A stretch of 64,000 bases of DNA from Haladaptatus pallidirubidus (GTDB taxonomy: Archaea; Halobacteriota; Halobacteria; Halobacteriales; Haladaptataceae), in assembly GCF_020700235.1 (NCBI RefSeq), contig NZ_CP085301.1, forward strand, positions 682,001 through 746,000, in the 5' to 3' direction. A model generated the notes under the pieces. It did not search any database, was not told the DNA's origin, and saw nothing but the letters and a program-made list of their open reading frames with translations. The translations under genes were made by a program, and so were the position numbers. Each line of letters opens with the position of its first letter. Position 1 is the first letter of the stretch. Below, piece by piece: positions 17,069-24,216 of this stretch.

Positions 17069-18064
17069 ATGGACGACCACCAGCGCGCGCGACTGGCACT
17101 GCAACGCTGTCGGACGAAGCACGCACCCGATTCGCGGGTCTCGGTTTTCGACGCGAAGGTCGAATCGGATGCAAACCAACTCTTCTTGCGGGGGAGCGTC
17201 TCGACACCCGAACTCGAAACGCACGCCCGGAACGCAATCGAGCAGGTCACCGACGAATCGGTGACGAACGAGCTGTCGGTTCTCGCGAACGAACGAACCG
17301 AGCGAACAATCGACGCTTCGGTCGCCCCCGTTCGCGGCGATTCGGACGCCGACGCAGAACAGGTCACGCAGGTTCTCTACGGTGCCGCCGTGACCGCGTT
17401 CGACCGCGACGGAGATTGGGTTCGGATTCGAACGCCCGACGACTATCTCGGTTGGGTCGAAGCGGCGGTTCTCACGACGCCGCAGGGGGAGATAGACCCG
17501 GGAAAAAGAGCGGACGCAGTTGTGGCGCACGAAATCGCCCCCGACGAGTTGGGGCGGCCAATATACGCCGGAACGGAGTGTCGAATGGACGGGTCGGAAG
17601 TCGTCTTCCGAACGGGAGCGACCATCGCGCGTTCCAACTTCGAGTCCAAATCCGAGTTGGAACCCGACCACGCGGTTCGACAATCGCCCGAGAACCCGAC
17701 CGGTGAGGGAGTCGTCGAAGTCGCGCGACAGTTCTTCGGCACGGAGTACGACTGGGGCGGGATGACGACGGACGGAATCGACTGCTCGGGATTGGCGTGG
17801 ATTTCGTATCGCGTCAACGGAATCGTCCTCCCGCGGGACGCCGACCAACAGCGCACCATGGGCGAGACCGTTTCCCGCGACGAACTTCTACCGGGCGATT
17901 TACTCTTTTTCCCGGGTCACGTCGCCATTAGCCTCGGCGGTGACGAGTACATCCACGCCTACGGCGGCGACGACGCGGTGGTCATCAACAGCTTCGACGA
18001 CGGCCACGACGACTATCTCGCCGACTTGGACGAGAAATTCGAACTCGCCCGGCGACTCATCTGA
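17069..18064 (+). CDS. NlpC/P60 (C40) peptidase with SH3-like domains, YkfC-like
   Basis: 331-residue cysteine peptidase. The start at 17069 follows a GAGGAGGG ribosome site. There is no signal peptide, so it should act in the cytoplasm. A BON-like region (residues about 20-75) precedes SH3b-like segments (GDWVRIRTPDDYLGWVEA near 112-130, and a second at about 150-205). The NlpC/P60 domain follows with Cys239 in GIDCSGLAW, His284 in GHVAISLGG and His296 in YIHAYGG. Length, order and triad positions are close to Bacillus YkfC, a gamma-D-glutamyl-L-diamino-acid endopeptidase for recycled murein peptides. The match is by family features; the substrate is inferred. Its 3' end overlaps the convergent beta-lactamase-like gene by eight bases. 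Confidence 0.9.
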   Translation: MDDHQRARLALQRCRTKHAPDSRVSVFDAKVESDANQLFLRGSVSTPELETHARNAIEQVTDESVTNELSVLANERTERTIDASVAPVRGDSDADAEQVTQVLYGAAVTAFDRDGDWVRIRTPDDYLGWVEAAVLTTPQGEIDPGKRADAVVAHEIAPDELGRPIYAGTECRMDGSEVVFRTGATIARSNFESKSELEPDHAVRQSPENPTGEGVVEVARQFFGTEYDWGGMTTDGIDCSGLAWISYRVNGIVLPRDADQQRTMGETVSRDELLPGDLLFFPGHVAISLGGDEYIHAYGGDDAVVINSFDDGHDDYLADLDEKFELARRLI

Positions 18065-18908
18065 GCCAGGAAAATACGGCGTCGCCGATTTCCGCAATTG
18101 CGTCCGCGGCGTCGGCCCCGTGAGGGACGTTATCGGCGAAGACGGCGAAAGCGAGCGGAGTGTCTCCGTCGGGAACCGACAACAGACCGGCGTCGAGCGC
18201 GGCGGTTGGAAGCCATCCCGTTTTGTGGGCAGCGTCGTTTTCGTAGGGCAGATACCGGGGAATCATCGACGTATCTTTCTGGGCCGAAAGTGGGATACGC
18301 ATTCGTTCGTAGGCGTCCGCCGAGAGGGTCGCCTCGCACGCGATGTCGGCGAAGAATCGAGCGCAGTCGAAGGGGGCCGTGACATTCGCGGGTTCGTCTT
18401 CCGGAACGTGAATTCCGGACGCCTCGAAATTCGTCGCTTCGAGCGTCGTCATCATCTTGCGAGCCAATCGCGTGTTCCCCATCCCGAGTTTCGCCGCGGA
18501 ATCGTTGACGGCGGCCATACCGAGGAGGTCGATGAGTTGGTTCGTCGCGGCGTTGTCGCTGGTCGCAATCATCGCGCGGGCCAAATCCTCGATTGTCGGC
18601 GTGGCGTCGAGTAGGTGCAGGACGCCGCTCCCGCCGACCCTGTTTTCCGGGTCAAGTGGGCACGATTCTGCGAGAGAATCCAGTCGTCCGTCGTATCGTT
18701 CGTACAGCGCGTACAGAACGGGGAGTTTCACCACGCTCGCGCTCCGAAACGCCTGCGAGGCGTTTCGAGAGCAGACAACATCGAACTCGTCCGGGCCGTA
18801 GGGAAACCCGAGGAAGACGCCGAGTTCGCCGTCGATTCGGTCGGCGTAGCGCTCGATGTATTCGGCTAGTTCGCCGCGGGATTCGAGTGTCGGCGTCGTC
18901 GGGCGCAT
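18057..18908 (-). CDS. Class A beta-lactamase-like serine hydrolase
   Basis: 283-residue penicillin-recognising fold protein. Start MRPTTPTLESRGELAEY chosen; upstream codons look non-coding. The three serine-enzyme motifs are intact: S58-V-V-K61 (SxxK) in FRSASVVKLPVLYALY, S117-D-N119 in ATSDNAATNQ, and K229-T-G231 in AAHKTGWLP. A Glu-rich loop EDEPANVTAPFD sits where class A enzymes carry the omega loop. There is no signal peptide, so periplasm-like export is unlikely. Archaea have no peptidoglycan and are insensitive to beta-lactams, so the natural substrate may be a D-amino-acid peptide or an ester. It is tail-to-tail with the YkfC-like gene. Confidence 0.9.
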   Translation of the reverse strand: MRPTTPTLESRGELAEYIERYADRIDGELGVFLGFPYGPDEFDVVCSRNASQAFRSASVVKLPVLYALYERYDGRLDSLAESCPLDPENRVGGSGVLHLLDATPTIEDLARAMIATSDNAATNQLIDLLGMAAVNDSAAKLGMGNTRLARKMMTTLEATNFEASGIHVPEDEPANVTAPFDCARFFADIACEATLSADAYERMRIPLSAQKDTSMIPRYLPYENDAAHKTGWLPTAALDAGLLSVPDGDTPLAFAVFADNVPHGADAADAIAEIGDAVFSWLR

Positions 18909-18998
18909 AGTCACCGACCCCCTATCGTCGTTTGCATGTCGGCAATTTTCTTCCGCCTTCGTACAAATACTTTCGTCACGGCCCGCCGTGAATGCCAA

Positions 18999-19010
18999 AA
19001 CGTTTATTTC
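18999..19010 (+). promoter_or_regulatory. TATA box for the symporter operon
   Basis: The sequence AACGTTTATTTC is centred about 28 bases before the ATG at 19033. This spacing puts the transcription start at or next to the start codon, implying a leaderless mRNA. Prediction from sequence only. Confidence 0.5.
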
Positions 19011-19032
19011 ACGTTTGTTAGTTTGTACCGGT

Positions 19033-19176
19033 ATGGCAGGGATGAGCACACTCGACTGGTTGGGATTGGCCGGACCGTACGTGGTTTTTTTCGTGATGCT
19101 AATCGCGTACTACGTCCTCGAAGGTAGGCGAGAAAAACGCCTGCGTGAGGAATACGAGGAGGACAGCTATGCCTGA
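19033..19176 (+). CDS. 47-residue single-TM protein, symporter small partner
   Basis: Tiny protein MAGMSTLDWLGLAGPYVVFF with one transmembrane segment (about residues 8-30) followed by a charged tail (EGRREKRLREEYEED). Its stop overlaps the start of the sodium symporter gene by eight bases, so the two are translationally coupled. Small accessory subunits are known for other sodium:solute symporters, and this fits that pattern by size, topology and position. A leaderless start under a TATA box at about 19003 supports that it is expressed. Confidence 0.75.
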   Translation: MAGMSTLDWLGLAGPYVVFFVMLIAYYVLEGRREKRLREEYEEDSYA

Positions 19177-20848
19177 TGGAATCGCCGGACAGGCGGGCAT
19201 CTGGGTGCTCGGAACCTTCGGCGCGTATCTCCTCGTCCTCATCGGAATCGGGTTGTGGGCGTCGAAAATGATGGATTCTGTCGGCGACTACGTCATCGGC
19301 GGCCGTCAAATCGGGCCGGTCGTCACCGGCTTTTCGGAGCGGGCGTCCGAAATGAGCGGTTGGCTCACGCTCGGCGTTCCGGCGGACGCCTTCAACACGG
19401 GAATCATGGCGTTTTTGAACGGACTCGGGATGATTCCGGCGGACTTGCTCGCGTGGGCGGGACTCGCAAAGCGGCTTCGAAAGTACACCGAAATTGTCAA
19501 ATCGGTGACTCTGCCCACGTTTTTCGCCACTCGCTTGGGGGACACCTCCGGCATGGTTAAAGGCGTCTCTGCAATCGTGTTGATGCTGTTCGAAGGCGGC
19601 TACGTCGGTGCGCAAATCGTCGCCGCCGGGACGCTGTTGCGGGTTCTGACCGGTGTCGAACCGTGGGTCGGCATCGTCGTCGGCGGCGTCATCGTCGTCG
19701 GCTACACGATGCTCGGCGGCTACTTCGCCGTCGCGTGGTCCGACTACTTCCAAGGGGCGATCATCCTCGCCGCGTTCATCGTCCTCCCCATCATCGCGTT
19801 CACGACTTACGGGCTACCGTTCGGTGACCTCGCGAACGTCAGCGGCGGTGCTTCGTTGACCAGTATCACCGCGGGCGCGACCGGCTGGGCCGCGGTGTTC
19901 GGCATCATCAGCTACGCCGCAATCGGTCTTGGCGTCCCCGGTAACCCGCACATCATGGTGCGATTCATGGGTATCGACCGGGTGAAAAACATCCGTCTCG
20001 CGGCGATGGTCGCCCAACTGTTCATGTTCGTCGCGTACGTCGGCGCGGCGCTCGTCGGACTGTACGCCATCGTCGTTTTCGGACAGGGTGACCTCGCGAA
20101 CGCCGACAACGCGATGCCGCGATTGACACTCGACCTCCTGCCCGGCGCGGTCGCCGGAATCGTCCTCGCGGCGGCGTTGGCGGCGATGATGTCCAGCGCC
20201 GACTCGCAACTGCTCGTCGCCACGAGCGCCGTCGTGGAGGACGTGTACCACGGTTTCCTGAACAAGCAAGCGACCGAACAACAACTCGTGCGCTACTCGC
20301 GTTACGTCACGCTCGGACTCGGCGCTGCGAGCATCGCCTTCGCGTACCTGGCCAAGGATACGCCCATCTACACCCTCGTCCTCGATTACGCGTGGGGCGG
20401 TTTAGGCGCGGCAATCGGGCCGACACTCATCGCGGCCTTATGGTGGAAGCGCGTCACGGCGAAGGCTTCCGTGGCGAGCATGATCGTCGGCGCAACGACG
20501 ATGGTGCTGTGGACGCAACTCAGCACCCTCCTCGACACGCTGGGGATGATGCCCACTGAATCCTCACCGTTCCTCTACAACCTCGTCGGCGTCTACGGCC
20601 TGTTCCCGGCGTTCATCCTCTCGGTGCTCACGCTGATTTCCGTCTCGCTCGTGACGAAACCGCCGTCCGGCGTCGAAGACCACTTCGACGTGTTCGACAA
20701 ACCGCTCTCCGCGGTAACGAGCGAACCTGGAAGCGGGACGCCGAGTTACGTGACCGACGGTGGACGAGACGTGTCGCCGAAAGCAATCACAGAAGCGGAC
20801 AACATCCGTGCCCACGTCGGGGAATCCGGCTACTGGAATGACGAGTGA
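19169..20848 (+). CDS. Sodium:solute symporter (SSS family, PutP-like)
   Basis: 559-residue secondary transporter with about 13 hydrophobic segments. The start MPDGIAGQAGIWVLGTFGAYL overlaps the small partner gene. The family core is visible: GRQIGPVVTGFSERASEMSGW near residues 50-70, and GLGVPGNPHIMVRFMGI further on. MSSADSQLLVATSAVVEDVYH in TM8 holds the Ser/Thr residues that contribute to sodium sites in SSS proteins. Closest to proline symporters by these motifs, but substrate is not certain. The next gene overlaps its stop, giving a three-gene operon. Confidence 0.93.
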   Translation: MPDGIAGQAGIWVLGTFGAYLLVLIGIGLWASKMMDSVGDYVIGGRQIGPVVTGFSERASEMSGWLTLGVPADAFNTGIMAFLNGLGMIPADLLAWAGLAKRLRKYTEIVKSVTLPTFFATRLGDTSGMVKGVSAIVLMLFEGGYVGAQIVAAGTLLRVLTGVEPWVGIVVGGVIVVGYTMLGGYFAVAWSDYFQGAIILAAFIVLPIIAFTTYGLPFGDLANVSGGASLTSITAGATGWAAVFGIISYAAIGLGVPGNPHIMVRFMGIDRVKNIRLAAMVAQLFMFVAYVGAALVGLYAIVVFGQGDLANADNAMPRLTLDLLPGAVAGIVLAAALAAMMSSADSQLLVATSAVVEDVYHGFLNKQATEQQLVRYSRYVTLGLGAASIAFAYLAKDTPIYTLVLDYAWGGLGAAIGPTLIAALWWKRVTAKASVASMIVGATTMVLWTQLSTLLDTLGMMPTESSPFLYNLVGVYGLFPAFILSVLTLISVSLVTKPPSGVEDHFDVFDKPLSAVTSEPGSGTPSYVTDGGRDVSPKAITEADNIRAHVGESGYWNDE

Positions 20849-21330
20849 TGACCGGTAAACTGGTCGGGAAACGGCGCGAGCGCGCTGAACTCGCGGTCAT
20901 CCCGCCGTCGGTTTCGCGCGAGGACGCTGGAACCGGCCGGGTCGGTGCGGTCGCGTACCCCTACCGGGTGTACGAGGCCGAGGTGACCATCGAGCGACCG
21001 TTCATGAGCGAGCGAACCGACCGGTTCGTCGCCAGCGTCGACCGTTCCCGCAGGTTGGTGGTTCGGGCGGACGGGGTTCCGGACGCGGAAGACAGAGAAA
21101 TCGAGGACGTGCTGGTACTTCCAACGGAGCTTTCTCCCGAACAGTCCCGAGCGAAAGCGCGGGAATCCGTCCTCCAGTGGACGCTCCGTCGATACTCGCT
21201 AAACGACGCGCCGAATATCGAGTTCGTTCGGGACGTGGACGCCTACAAACTGTTCTGGCTGGTCGAGCGTCCGGAAGGCGATGTCATCGTGGACAGCGTT
21301 CGCGGGACGGAAGACCCACTTCGAGAGTAG
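20848..21330 (+). CDS. Hypothetical protein in the symporter operon
   Basis: 160-residue soluble protein whose ATG overlaps the symporter stop (TGATG). Begins MTGKLVGKRRERAELAVIPP. A YPYRVYEAEVTIERPFMSER strand region, VLVLPTELSPEQSRAKARES and YKLFWLVERPEGDVIVDSV are visible. No signal peptide, TM segment or catalytic motif that I recognise. Translational coupling suggests a function connected with the symporter. Family unknown. Confidence 0.75.
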   Translation: MTGKLVGKRRERAELAVIPPSVSREDAGTGRVGAVAYPYRVYEAEVTIERPFMSERTDRFVASVDRSRRLVVRADGVPDAEDREIEDVLVLPTELSPEQSRAKARESVLQWTLRRYSLNDAPNIEFVRDVDAYKLFWLVERPEGDVIVDSVRGTEDPLRE

Positions 21331-21335
21331 CTCTA

Positions 21336-22214
21336 TTACTCTCCCGCGGTGCTCACGACCCATACGCCGAGGGCCATCACCGCACCTCCTGCGAGGAACG
21401 ACGGCCCGAGCGACTCCGAGAGGAGGAGCGCGCCGAGCACTGCGCCGACGACGGGTTGTGCGAAGAAGAAGACGGCGACCACGCCGGCGTCGAGTTCCTC
21501 CAATCCGCGATACCAGAGGAACCACGCCGCCGCGGTGCTGAACACGCCGAGGTACAGCACCGCCCCGACGATCGGGAGAGTTACGCTCGCGTCGAAGGAA
21601 ACGGCTGCGAGTTCGAACGGAACGAGAACCGCGACCAGCGGAATCGATGCGAGCGTGGAGTAGGTCGCGGTTTCGAGCGCGGAGTAGGTTCTGACGAGGG
21701 GTTTGCCCCACACCGTGTAGCCCGCCCATCCGAAACTCGCGGCGAACAGCGCGAGAACGCCGAGGAGATTGCCGTTTCCGACGGTCGAAAAATCGTACCG
21801 TCCGGTGAGGACGATCAGCGTGCCGACGACGGCCAGAGCCATTCCCGTTCCTTTTCGTTCGGAGAGCGATTCGCCGAGGATGCTGACGCCGAGCAAGAGG
21901 GTAAAAACGGGCGTGAGGACGGTCAGCAGAGAACCCTGGCTCGCGGTGGTCAGGTCGGTGCCGACGAACTGCGTGACGAGGGTGAGCGCGACCCAGCCGC
22001 CGAGGACGCCGAATCGTTTCCAATCGTCCCGCGAAAACGACCGATTCGGCATCGTCAACCGGACGACCGCGAACAGCGTCAGGCCGCCGAGAACGACTCG
22101 CAAAAAGGCCAGCGTCACGGGAGGAATGACGGCGAATCCCCACTTGCTTACGACGTACATGCCACCCCACAGCGCGGCGGCGGTGAGGGGCGGGAGCGAT
22201 CCGGCACGCGACAT
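21336..22214 (-). CDS. EamA family (DMT) transporter
   Basis: 292-residue permease with ten predicted TM segments arranged as two EamA repeats. The first repeat has LTAAALWGGMYVVSKWGFAV and the second starts near LGVLALFAASFGWAGYTVWG. I chose the start MSRAGSLPPL because the first helix follows directly; an upstream ATG at 22259 would add 15 residues. Substrate unknown; relatives export amino acids or metabolites. It diverges from the decarboxylase-like gene and converges on the symporter operon. Confidence 0.88.
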   Translation of the reverse strand: MSRAGSLPPLTAAALWGGMYVVSKWGFAVIPPVTLAFLRVVLGGLTLFAVVRLTMPNRSFSRDDWKRFGVLGGWVALTLVTQFVGTDLTTASQGSLLTVLTPVFTLLLGVSILGESLSERKGTGMALAVVGTLIVLTGRYDFSTVGNGNLLGVLALFAASFGWAGYTVWGKPLVRTYSALETATYSTLASIPLVAVLVPFELAAVSFDASVTLPIVGAVLYLGVFSTAAAWFLWYRGLEELDAGVVAVFFFAQPVVGAVLGALLLSESLGPSFLAGGAVMALGVWVVSTAGE

Positions 22215-22373
22215 CGTCCGGAGGGTATCTCCCTCGCGGTAAATTTCTGTCCCTAGCATGGGAGGGCGAACCGTTATTCGCTCCGTGCGGGATTTCGTAA
22301 CATGGATATCGACACTCGGCGAGAGTGACTGCGCAGGCACGCCGACGACCTCGTCTCCGACTTCGGGTCACCG

Positions 22374-23564
22374 GTGTACGCCTTTTTCGAGGACGACCTG
22401 CGGACGAACTACGAAACTCTCCGGCAGATCTTGGACGAGCATTATCCCGATTCTGCGGTTCACTTCGCGGTGAAAGCCAACTACAATCTCGGCGTTCTCT
22501 CGGTGCTCCGAGATGCGGGGTGTAAGGCGGAAGCCTACGCCAGGTGCGAACTGACGGCGACCCGGCGCGCCGGATTCGACGCGGAGGACGTGCTCCTCAC
22601 GGGGATGAACCGCGCGCTGGAAGACATCGAACGCGCGCTGGAGTGGGGCGTCTCCCGTCTCCTCGTGGACAACGCCGCGGAGTTGGAGAAAATCATCGTG
22701 GCGGCGGACGCGACTGGAACAACCCCGGACGTGCTGATTTGCGGCAACCCCGCGATGGACGTGCCGACCCATCCCGGGGTGGCGACGGCGACCCGCGAGA
22801 GCAAGTTCGGACTGGATATCGAAAGCGGACGGGCGATGGCAGTCGCGGAGGCGGCGGTCGAATCCGACGCCGTCTCGCTCGCCGGCGTGCAGTTACACGT
22901 CGGAAGCCAGATTCGCGGCGTCGAACCCTACGGGGTCGCCGCCCGCGAAATGCTCGGGTTTGCGGGGAGAATACGCGACGAGTTGGACGTGGAAATCGAC
23001 GTTCTCCACCTCGGCGGCGGCTTTCCCGTTCCCTACGACGAGGACGTTCCTGCCACGGAGGACATCGTCGAACACATAGCTGAGACGATTCGTGGGACCT
23101 GCGCCGACCTCGACCTCGCGGAGCCGAAACTGTTCGTCGAACCCGGGCGCAGACTCGTCGGCAACGCGGGAACCTACCTCGCCACGGTCGGCGTCGTAAA
23201 GGAGACGCCCTACGCTGACTTCGCGGTGCTGGACGGTGGAACGAACGCCGTGTCCTCCCACTGGCCGTACCCGGTGTACGCGCCGAAAGACCGCAAACCG
23301 ACGCGGAAATATCACGTCGCCGGTCCGCTCTGTTACACGGGCGACGTGATTAGCGAGGACGTAGCGCTTCCCGAACTCGGTCCCGGCGACCTCGTCGCGG
23401 TGGACAAAATCGGTGCATACTCGCTCGGCAGTGCGAGTCACACCAATGCGGAACCGAAACCGCCGGTCGTGTTGGTGCGAAGCGACGGCACGCACGAATG
23501 CCTGCGAACGCGAGAGACATGCGAGGACGTGCTCGGCCGCGACCGGAGCGAGGACGGACTGTGA
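22374..23564 (+). CDS. Diaminopimelate-decarboxylase-like PLP enzyme, start interrupted by TGA
   Basis: Type III PLP-dependent decarboxylase, 396 residues from a GTG at 22374. PLP Lys lies in HFAVKANYN; HVGSQI, HLGGGFPVPYDED, EPGRRLVGNAG and GPLCYTGDVI follow in family order, with GAYSLGSASH near the end. DAP decarboxylase (LysA) makes lysine from meso-DAP; carboxynorspermidine and ornithine enzymes share the fold, so the substrate is not fixed. An in-frame ATG at 22302 gives MDIDTRRE, then a TGA (22326-22328), then LRRHADDLVSDFGSPVYAFF. Homologues usually carry such residues, so a Trp codon has probably become a stop. The GTG could restart translation. It may be a recent pseudogene or a sequence error. 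Confidence 0.75.
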   Translation: MYAFFEDDLRTNYETLRQILDEHYPDSAVHFAVKANYNLGVLSVLRDAGCKAEAYARCELTATRRAGFDAEDVLLTGMNRALEDIERALEWGVSRLLVDNAAELEKIIVAADATGTTPDVLICGNPAMDVPTHPGVATATRESKFGLDIESGRAMAVAEAAVESDAVSLAGVQLHVGSQIRGVEPYGVAAREMLGFAGRIRDELDVEIDVLHLGGGFPVPYDEDVPATEDIVEHIAETIRGTCADLDLAEPKLFVEPGRRLVGNAGTYLATVGVVKETPYADFAVLDGGTNAVSSHWPYPVYAPKDRKPTRKYHVAGPLCYTGDVISEDVALPELGPGDLVAVDKIGAYSLGSASHTNAEPKPPVVLVRSDGTHECLRTRETCEDVLGRDRSEDGL

Positions 23565-23643
23565 ACGGCACAGTTCGGATGGACTGTAGGTCCACGTTCC
23601 GCCGTGAGAAAGACATTTGGCTCGCCCGTTCGGTGACCAGACC

Positions 23644-24126
23644 ATGAAACCGGCAGACGTGCTTTCGCCAGACCCAGCAGGCGGGACCGAAAGCGGGGGC
23701 AGTTGGGTCGCTGGATTGGTTCCGAACGCGATTGCGCTTCGGTGTCTCTCAGTCGAACTGCGCGCAGCGCGGGAAATCGTGGTCGGCGAACCGGCGAAGT
23801 TCGTACTTCGGGTTCGAAATCGTTCGCCGATTCCGGTCAGCGTTCGCCTGCCGACGAGTCGACTCTGGGGGTGGGAAGTCGATGGTATTCCGGATGCCGA
23901 CGAACGACGGTTCGAGCCGCCCGAGTCGCCGCGACGAGTCGCGTTTCCGCGACGGGGTATCCGTCAGTTCGAGGGAACGTGGGACGGTCAGATCCGTCGG
24001 TCCGGAATCGACGGCGACGAGTGGCGGCCCGAACCGGGAGTCCACACCCTGACGGGATATCTTGCAACCGGAAAAAACGCATCAAATTTACGAGACAGCG
24101 TACAGGTAAATGTTTCGAACGGATAA
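23644..24126 (+). CDS. Small protein with BsuPI-like beta-sandwich, unknown function
   Basis: 160 residues from the ATG at 23644 (MKPADVLSPDPAGGTES). The core RAAREIVVGEPAKFVLRVRN, then VSVRLPTSRLWGWEVDG and GIRQFEGTWDGQIR resembles the intracellular proteinase-inhibitor (BsuPI) type immunoglobulin-like fold. That likeness is a recalled pattern, not a search result. No signal peptide is evident. It lies upstream of the ABC transporter operon, separated by a TATA box, so is probably a separate unit. Confidence 0.72.
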   Translation: MKPADVLSPDPAGGTESGGSWVAGLVPNAIALRCLSVELRAAREIVVGEPAKFVLRVRNRSPIPVSVRLPTSRLWGWEVDGIPDADERRFEPPESPRRVAFPRRGIRQFEGTWDGQIRRSGIDGDEWRPEPGVHTLTGYLATGKNASNLRDSVQVNVSNG

Positions 24127-24132
24127 CCCTAG

Positions 24133-24140
24133 TATAAAAG
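24133..24140 (+). promoter_or_regulatory. TATA box upstream of the dipeptide ABC transporter operon
   Basis: TATAAAAG in the context CCTAGTATAAAAGGGCTG, 77 bases before the substrate-binding protein ATG. The spacing implies a 5' leader of roughly 50 bases. Position and sequence fit a strong archaeal TATA box; a transcription start is not demonstrated. Confidence 0.6.
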
Positions 24141-24216
24141 GGCTGTCTTATTTGCTACATCCATCTTTGCTATTAGGTATCACGAACCGGGCAACGTGCC
24201 TGCATTAACAACTACC

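Noticed and set aside
16623..18064. Prophage tail module (JAMM plus NlpC/P60)
   Set aside because: No other tail, capsid, terminase or integrase gene is near, and the NlpC/P60 protein has the YkfC domain order. Kept only as a comparison.
22326..22328. TGA read as selenocysteine or other recoding in the decarboxylase-like gene
   Set aside because: Haloarchaea are not known to use selenocysteine, the site is in a variable N-terminal stretch, and no SECIS-like hairpin was seen. A nonsense change or read error is simpler.
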